Origin: Guyanagaster necrorhizus
Taxonomy: Eukaryota; Basidiomycota; Agaricomycetes; Agaricales; Physalacriaceae
NCBI RefSeq assembly: GCF_019112545.1
Contig: NW_025064928.1
Location: forward strand, 207,785-271,784
Direction of reading: 5' to 3'
Length of the DNA: 64,000 bases
Shown here: piece by piece, positions 23,801 through 34,129 of the stretch
How the letters are laid out: each line of letters opens with the position of its first letter
Position numbering within the stretch: the stretch's first letter is position 1
Made by a program: the position numbers and the translations under genes
Notes under the pieces: generated by a model
Database searches by the model: none
The model's input: only the letters and a program-made list of their open reading frames with translations
What the model was told of the DNA's origin: nothing

Positions 23801-24643
23801 CACTTTAGGACAGCTTCTCCAATACAGAAGTACCACCGACGAGGCGGTTCGGGCTCCTCTACGCGGGTCGTACGTCAGGTACAGACCAGACCAGCTCATG
23901 TTCGATCAAATTCCACAACATCTTCTCTCCATTCTCCATGTTCCTCGCGACCCACGTCCTTCCATGAATTTTCTGATAACGAAGGGTTTAGAACAGGATC
24001 TCCATTTCGTCCACATTCACGACGGACTCTGGATGAAACACCGCGAAGAAGCAGTTATAGTTCTGGTAGCACTATGTATTTCCAGAAACGTCACGGCCTG
24101 TTTTCGAATCCCGTTATCTATGGATACAGCAACTCTATCGGACGATCAAGTTGGAAGAAGTCATGGGGTCTAGAACCGCCGGGGTGGCAGACCCGAACAG
24201 CTCATCTACCTGTCGAGGTCCTTTCGATTTCGCCGGCCGCAGAGGGGACGTCGATCCGAGATGTGTTCTCAGGGCGTCAGTCGCTCAATTTGGGGGATGA
24301 GAGTGATTGGGTGGACGAGGACGACGATGTTCCATATGCAGGGGGTTTGGGACAGATGACCACGTCGTCCTTGTCTTCTGCACCGAGTCATCGTATAGAA
24401 TCACCTGTGGTTCTATCACCGGCGCCAAGAGGACATAGGAATAAGAGGGCTATGAAGGGATCCAATGCGCCATCTGGTTCCGGGACGGCGCGGCAGAAAG
24501 TGTCGGAGAGACCGTCGCCTGTGTCGGTAACGGATCCTGCGCCAGAGGCTCGTGGAGGAAGACGACAGTTACCTGCTGGACGGGCAGGACCTGCGTTCCG
24601 ACAGGCCATTCAGGAGGAAGACGAGGAAGAAGAAGAGGAATGA
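20803..24643 (+). CDS. CAMK-family serine/threonine protein kinase with long disordered tail
   Basis: Exons 20803-20956, 21011-21499, 21550-21687 and 21738-24643 give 1,228 aa. The kinase domain covers roughly residues 40-300: glycine loop GKVIGEGAYGKVRMG, catalytic Lys in RVAIKQIPK, HRDLKLENVLL, GDFGF, and activation-segment end CGTTGYASPEMLQGKKY. This is a complete set of active-site residues of the CAMKL type (Kin1/Kin4/Snf1-like). Around residues 530-570, MLGFDLGQIVYSVLNDACDA followed by SGALWWMLKRKAEKK resembles a UBA-like helical segment. The rest is Ser/Pro/Arg-rich and probably disordered, with likely phosphosites, ending in an acidic EEDEEEEEE tail. The start at 20803 is preferred to the upstream in-frame ATG at 20620, whose extension is not kinase-like. 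It may act in cell polarity or cell-cycle control by analogy with CAMKL kinases; this is inference. Confidence 0.9.
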
Positions 24644-25560
24644 TCATTTACGCTTTCCTTTGATAGACTTTTGTGGGTATGGTTTCATCTCTATTTATCC
24701 CTCCTACCTTGTTTTATATGGATACATCGGTTCTATCATTCACGTCACGTTAAGCTTTCGATACCCTTCATTCGTTCATTTTCATTTTTTAAATTTTATT
24801 GTGGACCTTCTTTCCGTTGTTTTATTACAGTTTCTACGTCTACATCTTTCAGTTCTGTTGTCGTGTTATAGCTGTTTTACGGTTATATCGTTGAGGCATC
24901 CTCTGGGCCACGCGCCAGAGAATACGGACATGATATTAAAATGACAGACGAAGTTCATAAAACTTTCAAAACGTGCTTCTTGGTCACAGTTACCTGTCGT
25001 TCAGCGTCGTAAGTCGTCTTCTATATATGTTCGGCACTGTAAGATTCCGTCGGTATAGGTATTTGCTGCTTATTACTAGGGACTGTCCGATTTTATGCGT
25101 TTCAGCGGATTGCTTCGCCCAGTCTTACTCCCTAAAAGCAATTGGATCGGGTCCATATGCAGTGCCGAGAAGATGAAGGTGTTCAAATCTCCAGAATGAA
25201 CTAGGCCCCTTCCCTACTACTTATCTCACATAAGGTAGTATATTGTGTACCACGCCGCGGGTTCCTTTTCCTGCTAAAGAATATGACCAGGATGCATTGA
25301 CGATCACTGTCGACTCGAGATGGTGCTTGACGATGAGACGGCCTTCGTGGGAAAGGTCGTATCCCTTGACACATGGGTGTGTGCCGGGCCAAAATCTTTA
25401 GAGATAACGTCGGATTCCCACACTCGTAAGTATGGGGAGAATAGTCAAAAACTAACGTCGGTCGTCAATAAGTCCAAGAGAAAAGTATTATTTCAGTGAG
25501 GAAAAGGAACAGAGCGATGGGGAGAGAATGTTAGACACTCGACGTTAACGAGAGCTCGGT
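24644..25560. other. Intergenic region between convergent genes
   Basis: T-rich 3' flank of the kinase gene (24650-24900), followed by sequence with only short overlapping frames. The kinase (+) and the FAD oxidase (-) converge here, so it should hold both 3' UTRs. Nothing else was recognised. Confidence 0.4.
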
Positions 25561-27710
25561 TCAGTCTACCCTGCAAAGTCCGTCTTTGTCCCACCTGTCA
25601 CTACCAACACCTGCTGCAACAATAAAAAGGTCCATTGGATCGTACCTCCTTTTGATATCGTCAAGACGCGGATAGTTGGGTCCGAAGAATGTAGTTCTGA
25701 AGTCCTCTTCCAAAGAATCAGCCTCATTGGAGTACGCGGCACCAGGTGATCCAGCGATCTGTTCAAGGATAGGTAGTTGTAAGTTCTTAAATGTGTTCTG
25801 AATCAAGGAGATATTTGACAATGTCGTAGAGTCTTCCCAGATGTTGGGAAGGACAATCTAATAAAGAGATTAGAATCAGTTTAAGTACATACAAATGTTC
25901 GCACATGTGTCTTCGCTGTTCGCCATGCGGGATGAACGGCAGAGTCAATACACCCGTTTTCTGATACCATGCCTATGATGGGTTTGTCAAGTGAGTGCAA
26001 AGAACGTTTCGCGCAATTAAGAGGCTCCTACCTCCCGCAACTAGGTGACCAAGGACGCTATGTTGCGTCATAGAGTTCAGCAGAATGGCAATATCAGTAG
26101 ATACCGAAAGGCAACTCACGCAACAGCCCCAGCATTAAAAAGTTGAGTATACACGTGTCCGATGGTATCAGGATGATCGTGATACACACTTTCGGGAATA
26201 AGTCTTGAACCCAACACAGCGTTAAAGCCGACTGCATCGTCGACAGACGTTACCTCGTCGTTTATATTGCCTTCGATGGATAGTTGTGAAACAATCTGCC
26301 CAAACTGTTTAGCTTCATCTAGGAATGGCTTCAGGGCGGTAGAAGCATCGTCGGAGGAGGTTTTAGGAAAGTAGGAGGTCAAAGCAAGCATATAAGCATT
26401 TGCCGTGGTGTTCTCGTAGGCATAAAAGTATTGGCCCACGTAGAGATCGTCCCAATCAAAGATATGCTTGGCGTGTGAAGCCATGATTGAGCCAATCGCC
26501 ACAGTATCGTTAACGGCAATTGATATAAGCGAATATGTTGCACTGAATGTAGGGAAGGTACGGAATGTTGCGGACACGACGACACCCCATGATCCTGCAC
26601 CGCCTCCTCGTAATGCCCAGAATACTGTTAGGGAGAGAGAAGATATAAGAAACTCGTATATATGTAGTTAGAGGAAACTATTAGACTGACAATCAGTGTT
26701 TTGTTTTCCATTCACCTTCAGATATGTGGAGTTGGCCGTCACGACTTCAAACTCTGGTCTTCTCATTAGTAATACATTTATAAGTGAAGGGAGTAAATAC
26801 TTACCGATGACGTTATCTGAAGCTAGGCCCAGGAGAGGTGAGAGCGCTGAATGGCCACCTCCCTGAATGTAGCCACCAGCAGCGACGACAGTAGCCGCAA
26901 CGGCACCAACAAGGATTTTTCCTTGCTCCTTGGCCGCCTTGTATAAGGTGTTCAAGGGCACTCCACTACCAACGGTGACAGCTGATCCTTCGTCATACCC
27001 GCTCACGGTAAAATTATCAACGAAGGTGATATTTTGAAACATGTGTGTAGAAATCAGTAGCGAATTGCGCGCGGTTGATCGTCCCAGATAGTCATGTCCA
27101 GATGCCTTAACTGCAAGTCGAAGGTTGTGAGTGCTTGAAAATTCGATACCAGCCTTTACTCGTGTCAATTGTGCGTTGCTGAACGACTAATGTAATTCCA
27201 TTACCTGCACGTCTTGAACAGACTCCGCTAAGATAGCATACAATGGAACGTCGCCCTGACCGCAATCCGTCGAATTCCTCTCGCATATAGAGGGAGGTAT
27301 CGATTCGTAATCCTGAAGAAAGACGAAGTTATTACGTATTCATTTGACGCGCAACGAAAACCTACTTGCTCCCAATTGACCTGTCAAAAACAGCGCCAGA
27401 ATGCTCAGCGAGATAGTTTGACAGTAGATAATCGTCTCACTTGATTCATAGCTCCAGGTATATTGGCGCGAAAAACCGCGCTGGTCCATTCAGCGTCAGT
27501 GCAGCCGCCATGCATATCGCAAAACTCAGCGGATGGGACCGCTTTGACAAGTCTTCCGGAGAGAGAATAATTCAGACTGTTCCATTCATCACCAGATGGA
27601 AAGCTTGGGTCGCCAGGAACTGTTCGGCAGTAGCGCGCGCGGGTGTACGACACGCAGAGCAAGAGTACAATGAAACAGAGTTGTTTGAGTAGGAAAGCAA
27701 GTTTGGCCAT
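25561..27710 (-). CDS. Secreted FAD-linked oxidase (PCMH/BBE family)
   Basis: The start at 27710 opens MAKLAFLLKQLCFIVLLLCV, a signal peptide, followed by mature sequence with several Cys. After introns: DYESIPPSICERNSTDCGQ, then the FAD-binding PCMH domain with VKASGHDYLGRS (His is the usual covalent flavin attachment site), AVTVGSGVPLNTLY, VAAGGYIQGGGHSALSPLLG and VFWALRGGGAGSWGVVVSAT. The C-terminal half ends with the berberine-bridge-type block FGPNYPRLDDIKRRYDPMDL. No Cys lies in the segment GAVAATVVAAGG where bicovalent members have one, so flavin is probably attached through His only. Such enzymes oxidise sugars, alcohols or alkaloid-like substrates with oxygen; the substrate is unknown here. 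It is the last intact gene before the transposon nest. Confidence 0.88.
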
Positions 27711-28748
27711 GACTACGAACACCAGACGAAGACAGGCATCACTTTTTTATACCCACAGATGGAGGTGATAATAATCTAACACCTGCGCAGCGCATGACCA
27801 TCGACGAATAGCATATTGCCTCAGAGTGAAACAGTTAGGCTGGCATATTTCCTGTGTTTAATACAGCTACAGATCATGTGGGTGGGGCAGCAATTAAGGT
27901 TATGATCAATCTTGTCCTTGGCATGACATTAAACTGCCATCCTGAGCAAGACCCTGCTCGATGGTCCAACAGGAAGGAGATTGGTTAAGTTTCCTCACCA
28001 TCCTCTAGAAAACCCAGCAATGGGCCTCAGTGGATGGGGATTGGTTAAGCTTTGAGCACCATTCTCCTGAATCTGGAGGAGGGGATTATAATACAGGGAT
28101 ATTCCTTCAGAAAACCAGCTGACTCTGAGAAGAGACAGGCCACCCCGAGCTTACTGGCCAAAACCCATTGGTTAAGCTTCAAGTATCATTGGGATGCTGG
28201 AGAGTGGTTAGTGTTGTACTTTGGGATCCCCTGGGGACTGGAGAAAAGTGCAAGACAGGTACTGATGTATGCTGCAGATCTGTGCTTAGGCATCAGTGAA
28301 GCACGTGCATTGGAACAGGAAGGAGTCATCAACTGAACTGTAGTGGGCTGGTCTAGTATACCAACCTGGCTCAAGAGGACAAATATCACCTGTTGGTGTG
28401 CTGCAGATTAAATGCTGTGGTATGCTTATGTTGTTTCCACATGACTGACCTTGCCAGTGGCAGAAGGGAGATTACCAGATGGCCCTTGCAAGAGAAGCTT
28501 TTACATGGGGGAATAGCCTTCTCTAGGGAAATATTTAGAAGTCAACCAATATGGTTCCACTCTGAAGCTGACCAAAAAATATGTCTCTTAACTCAACCAT
28601 CAGTGAGCATATGCCTCTGTGATAAACACAACCTATGTTTGGTTGGAGAAGCAGAAGAGATCTCCCAGTTTATAGATGGCCCCAACCACAACTGCAGCAA
28701 GAGGAGCAAGATGTGACTGCCATATATGCACTGCAATGAAGGAGAACT
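27711..28748. other. Transition zone from gene space to repeat nest
   Basis: Composition changes here to AT-rich, CpG-poor DNA. The motif GATTGGTTAAG (or ATTGGTTAAGCTT) recurs about three times at roughly 27980, 28038 and 28169 in degenerate longer units. Two plus frames (28052-28336, 28393-28716) have no recognised domain. They are probably decayed repeat sequence. Confidence 0.4.
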
Positions 28749-29054
28749 TGTTGGAATCTGTGGAGAATTTGAGCAATCCAGCATTCTTGCATGCTGAGTA
28801 AAGAAAGAATCCAAGGAAAATTGAAGGAATTGTTGAAATGCTAAGTGATGCATGGACAAATGTGTCACTATGATGCTTGTGACATCTAATTCTGGTCTTT
28901 TTATTCCATAATCTTCCTTGTATTTGTACCTGTGCTTCTTGTCTCAGCAGCCATTTATGTATGAATAGTCATTGATTGCTCTTCTCATCTGTTAACTATA
29001 ACAGCTGAGCTTACTTTGACCATATCTAGTTATTCTCATACCAAAATTCTTTCA
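28749..29054 (+). repeat. Candidate 5' LTR of a copia-type element
   Basis: The block begins TGTTGGAATC and ends TTCTTTCA. It is followed at once by GGTTATAGGTCTCACC, which looks like a primer-binding site, and then by a copia gag frame. Boundaries rest on the TG...CA ends and position only; a matching 3' copy is not in the window. Confidence 0.45.
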
Positions 29055-29120
29055 GGTTATAGGTCTCACCCTGAACTGAACTTGAAGCAATTAATATTAT
29101 TCCATATCTTATTGCTCTCT

Positions 29121-30194
29121 ATGCAAATATCTACTATTACAAGTGTATCAACTGATTCTACTAATCTTTCTGCCTCCATGCTGTAGCTTGAGACAAATGG
29201 AGTAAATTGGTCTATCTTTGCTACTCACTTTGAAATAGCTGTGGCAGCTAAAGATAAGTGGGGTCACTTTACTGGTACTACTCTTTATTCAAGCTATGAC
29301 ATACATTCTATTACTGAGGATCAAGCTGTTGAGATTCATCAATGAGATAAAGATGAAGCCATCTCTTGATTCTTATTGTCTCAGCAAGTTCATGATAGTA
29401 CTTTATACTTAGTTTATTATGTGGCTATCATCAATGAACAGTGGGCTGGAATAGTGAAGTATTATATGGAAAAAGGAGTATATGCTCAAACCAGCCTTTG
29501 ACAATCTTTTCTTGCTTCAAAATATCTTGATAGAGCTAATATATGTCAGTTTCTGGAAGAGCTATGAGTACAGAGAGAGAAAATAGCTTTATATGAAGTC
29601 AAGATTAATAATGATGATTATCATTCAACAATACTCTCATCTATTCTATTCTTGATGGCTGAGTTTGCAGCAAACATAGTAGGATCAGTGAAGGTTAGCA
29701 AGAGAGTTATATCATCAATAGTCACTTCAATGATGACAATAATATTACTATTCACTCTCATACTCTGCTGCAAGCAAGATATTGATCCTGATCTTCTGAT
29801 AAATATGATTTCAGAAGAGTATGATTGTCACCAATGTTTTAAGGCAAATTGATATCTGCAGAGTAGTGAAAAAGGGGGAAAAGTATGAGAGGAAGATGAA
29901 GCATTAGCAGCTGTATCTGGCAAGGCCAAAGGCAAATCCAAGGAGTGTTATTCAAATCATAGTTGCTTCAATTGTGAAAGTTATAATCATTGGAAAAAAG
30001 ACTGCCATAAGCCTATGAAACAAGGCTTGATTGATGACAAGAAAAACAGTGGCAAGACACTGAGTGCTGCAAATGCTGCCATAGGCCTTAATAGTGATTC
30101 AGAAGTAGAGTGTGCATTCATTGCTTAGAGTGATGAAGATGATGAAGAACTCATTTGGAACTTAAATGTCAATGCTGATTTTATATAAGCTGGT
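29121..30194 (+). pseudogene. Decayed copia-type gag (UBN2-like) with zinc knuckle
   Basis: With frequent stop codons, the plus frame reads ETNGVNWSIFATHFEIAVAA, DKWGHFTGTTLYSS, FLASKYLDRANICQFLEEL, DPDLLINMISEEYD, and a CCHC zinc knuckle CFNCESYNHWKKDC at 29964-30005. This is the order of the gag-polypeptide of copia-type retrotransposons found in agaricomycetes. Stops are mostly TGA and TAG where relatives have Arg, Trp or Gln, in line with C-to-T decay. The frame is cut off at 30194 by a gypsy LTR; protease, integrase and most of the reverse transcriptase are missing. Confidence 0.72.
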
Positions 30195-30664
30195 TGTTAA
30201 GCCCAAATGACATGTGACCTAAACATGTGATAAACTGACACTGCCTTGCACTTCAGGCAATGATGTCAGAGTTCACTAAATGTGTTATGTGGCTCTGTAT
30301 CACAAGGCCTTTAGATTGACTCAAGATAAGATGGTGAAGAATAAAACTTTAGCTTGAAGCTGAGGATACTACAGCAAGAGCTACACTACTTATATACTAG
30401 TCATCATCCATTCTATAGATATAACTATCTAATTGTGCATCCTGGTATTATAGAGTGTTTTGTCCAGTGTTGTTAAGCTATCTACAAAAGGGTATTGTCT
30501 ATTGTCAAGCAGTTACTGTCATGTTGAAGAACAATGACTGACTGGGTGTTGTTGTGATGACTAAGCCCATCCTATGGTTCTAAGCACTGGCTAAGTGCCC
30601 TGACTAATCAAAGATAGAGGTCAATCTCTTGAATAAAAGATGAAAATAAAGAAAAATTATAACA
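30195..30664 (-). repeat. LTR of chromovirus copy A (3' LTR in minus orientation)
   Basis: On the plus text it runs from TGTTAAGCCC to TTATAACA, the reverse complement of the family LTR (TGTTAC...GGCTTAACA). The minus strand next to it at 30665 reads AAGAAGGAGGT, a polypurine tract immediately before the LTR. This makes it the 3' LTR of the minus-strand element A. It interrupts the copia gag. Confidence 0.8.
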
Positions 30665-33552
30665 TTACCTCCTTCTTAAAATCATCATTCTGATGGCTTA
30701 ATTTAGAAATAAGTTCTGGCATTCTGGGAGGATATAACCTGCCCTTCTTATGAGATTCATGAAGACATTGACTGTTAAGTTGGTCAATGCTTCTGGTTGT
30801 ATTTTCATATAGCATTCTCTGCATCTATGTGTTGCTCATTAACCCATTGATTTGACTCTGGTCTATAGCCTTTTCAGCTGACTAGATAGTCTATGGTTGT
30901 TGTTATCCCACCACCTCTGGCCTTGACCTTTCATAATTTATAGTCTAATACCTGATCAATTTCATAGTGTTTTTTATCATCAATCAGATCAGACAGTGGC
31001 AGCAGTGGTTGTTCTTAGTTCAGAAATGCTGATGTGATGTAGGGTGTTAACAAAGTCTTGTTAAAGACATTGTGGACTTTTCAGATAACTGGGAGTTGCA
31101 GTTTATAGGTAGAGTTGCTGATCTTTGTCAGTACAGAGAATGAGCCAGTTCATTTGTCAGTGAGTTTGCATTTCAGGCATGAGAGATAGAGATTCATTGT
31201 GTCCAGCCAAACTTTGTCATTGACTGAATATTTGTGGGCAGTATGATGGTGCTTGTCATACTGATTCTTCATTGTTGCAGCAGTCTTTTCAAGGACCACT
31301 TTAGTTTCAGTGTGTATTTTTGCCATAGTTATGGTGAAGTCAGTGGAGATGGGCATAGTAGTGTGAACACACTCAGTCTGAGTGATATTGGGATATCACC
31401 TATGATTGACAAAAAATGAAGTCTTGCCTATGGCTGAGTGGATTCTATTGTTGTGTTAGAAGGCAGCAAGTACCAACCATTCCACTTAGTCATCTTATTG
31501 ATAATTGATAAAGAGATAGAGGTATTTCTCTATCTCTTGGTTCACCTGTTCTGTTTGACTGTCTGTTTGAGGGTGATAGATGGTTGATGTATTTTGTTTG
31601 ATGTGGAGGAGTCAGTATAAGTTATCCAAGAACTTGGAGATGAATTGTAGGCCTCTGTCAGAGATGATGACTTGGAGCATACTATATTTGGCATACACCT
31701 CATTGTGGAGAATCTTTGTCCATCCTTCCAAGGTTAATTCCATTGAGCAGACAATCAGAATGATCATCTTGGAAAATTAATTGACTATGATGATGATGAT
31801 GATATCATAGTTGTTGCAGTCCAGTAATCTGGTGATCATGTCCACTGAAATGTGGGTCCATGGTGACAATGAAATCTCATTTGAGTAGAGTGAGACAGCT
31901 CATAGTTGAGTGGAAGACTTGTCTCATTGGCAAGTTTCACATGTCTTGATATACTGTTCTTTGTTCTGACCCATTTTAGGCCACCAGTATTCCTGGAGTA
32001 CTAACTTTTTTGTTTTAGCAATGCTGAGATGTCTAGTGGTTGTGTGGTCATGATATATGGCAATGATCTCACCACAAAGAGCTTAATCTCTGAGAATATA
32101 GATCTGCCCATCATAGCAGATCATCTCCTCCTCCTTCTTCTTTATGCCTCATTCATGGTTAAGTGATGGGGCCACTTGCTGATCCTATTTCTAGGTATCC
32201 TGAGTTGCACTCTTGATGCACTCATGGATCTCCTCTTCTGTCAGCATAACCATTGCATGGAAGTGTTCCAGTTTCAGGATTATGACTCCCTCATTGTTGT
32301 TTCCTTCCTGGTCATGATCTGCCCTCCTACTGAGCAGATCTGCTTTCTTGTTGGCTGCATCAGACTTGTAGTGCAGTGTATAATTGTACTTGGATAATTC
32401 TATGATCCACTGAGCTTGCCAGCAGTTCAACTTCTGTGGCACTCAGAAATACCAGAGGTTTTGGTGATCAGTCCAGATTTCAAAGATCTGAACTAATCCA
32501 ATGAGGTAATACCACTATTTGGCCAGAGCAAGCATTATAGTGAGCAACTCCTTATCATAAATCTCATAGTTGTGCTCTGTAATGGTTAAAGCCTTAGAAA
32601 GGAATGCAACTGGGTGCTATTTGCTATCCTGTTCTTAAGAGAGGATAGCACCTATAATGCTCTCACTTGAGTTGGCTTCGACATGGAATTTTCCATCTTA
32701 TGTTAGGATGGCAAAAACTATGTTCTCTGATAGCCAGTGTTTGAGATCATTAAATGCTGACTGTTGAGATAGGCCTTAAGTCCAGGGGGCATTGTCAGTC
32801 AATTGCATCATTGGGCAGACCATCTTACTGTAATTGTGGATAAAGTGTTAGTAGAAGTTTGTGAAGCTGAAGAATGATTGAAGTTCCTTCTTCTTTATTG
32901 ATTCTGGCCATTTGGTGACCTCTGCTACTTTGACAGGATCCATCCTGATGCTTTCTTTGCTGATGATGACTCTGAGGTACTTGGTCTTAAGCATCTTGAA
33001 CTCACATTTTTCAGCCTTGAAAAATAGTTGGTGTTTTCTCATGAGAGTCAGTACTTGTTATATCAGCTGTCAGTATTTCTCTTTGGTCTTAGACATAATG
33101 AAAATATTGTCCAAGTAGATTATAACCTTTTTAGTGGCAATGAGATCCTTGAAAATATCATTTATCATTCATTGAAAGATGACTGGTGAATTGGTCAGAC
33201 CAAAGGATATGATTGTTAGTTTAAACAGTTCTTAGTTCATTTGGAATGTGGCCTTCTATTTGTTGTCTTTCTTGATGCATACATTGTTATAGCTCCAACA
33301 GATGTCCAGTTTGGTGTAGTATTAGATGCTGTAAAGCTTGTCTATTAGTTCAGAGATTAATAGAAGCAGATAGTAATTCTTGATTGTCATTTTGTTGAGC
33401 TTCTAGTAATCTTGCACTGGTCAGAGTTTTCCATCTTTCTTCTTGATGAAGAAGAAGAATAAGGCTATTGGAGACTTTGATGGCTGAATTCATCCACTGG
33501 AGAGATTCTCCTCCAGGAACTGATTGAGCTCTTATTGCTCGTTATTGCTAAG
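30665..33552 (-). pseudogene. Decayed Ty3/gypsy chromovirus pol, copy A
   Basis: Minus-strand translation with many stops shows, from 33552 leftward: the reverse transcriptase (LFFFIKKKDGKL, TNSPVIFQ, IIYLDNIFIMSK replacing YLDD), RNase H ([35 protein letters not shown]), integrase (KLVLQEYWWPKMG, VIISDRGLQFISKFLDNLY, NDKVWLDTMNLYL) and a C-terminal chromodomain (HYEIDQVLDYKL, TIDYLVS-stop-KGY). The order RT-RH-IN-chromodomain defines a chromovirus. The left part of pol and all of gag are absent because the element stops exactly at the 5' LTR of copy B. It cannot encode protein. Confidence 0.85.
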
Positions 33553-34073
33553 TGTTACAATTTTTCCTATTTTCTTTTTTTTTTTTTTTTCAGAAATAAC
33601 CCCTATTCTTGCTTAGTCAGAGTGCTTAGGCCAGTGCTTAGGACCATGGGAATGCTTAGCTCAGCAACCCAGTCAGTCATTGTCTTATCATGCTGCTGTG
33701 TGCTGTGAAGAGAGAGACAATGCTCCTTTTGTTCTCTAATTACAGTGCAGTGATAACAGCACAACAGCAGGACAACAGCCTTTGTGGAGAGCCTGGCAAC
33801 AGCAGAGGAAACAGCTCAACAGCAGATAATATCTTTTTGTGAACAGTTATTAATAGCCAGATAACAGAACAGTATTTAAGTAGTGTAGCTCTCGCTATAA
33901 TATCTCAGCTTTGAGCTAAAGTTTATTCTCTACCATCCTATCTTGAGCAACTTGCAATGCCTTGACCACACACCTCTATTAACACATCAGTGAACTCAGT
34001 CAGTCTAACCTGAAGTGTGAGATTCTGAACTGTCTATCATGTGTTAATAGTCATGTGGAGTTTAGGCTTAACA
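33553..34073 (+). repeat. 5' LTR of chromovirus copy B
   Basis: 521 bases from TGTTACAATTTTTCC to GGCTTAACA. It is homologous along its length to the intact LTR at 62287-62723 (shared AGTATTTAAG, GTAGCTCTCGCT, GAGCTAAAGTTTATTC). The segment 33907-33919 is exactly complementary to 34075-34087 just after the LTR. Confidence 0.87.
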
Positions 34074-34129
34074 ATTAGCTCAAAGCTTCTAGCTTTCCTT
34101 CCTCAAGCCTAATTGTGCTGAGGAACTGA

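Noticed and set aside
22528..24173. Additional plus and minus frames of 60-170 codons in the kinase exon
   Set aside because: They overlap the 989-codon kinase frame in other phases and show no independent features.
25130..25200. Possible tRNA B-box near GTTCAAATCTCC
   Set aside because: There is no A-box at the right distance and no cloverleaf arms could be paired around it.
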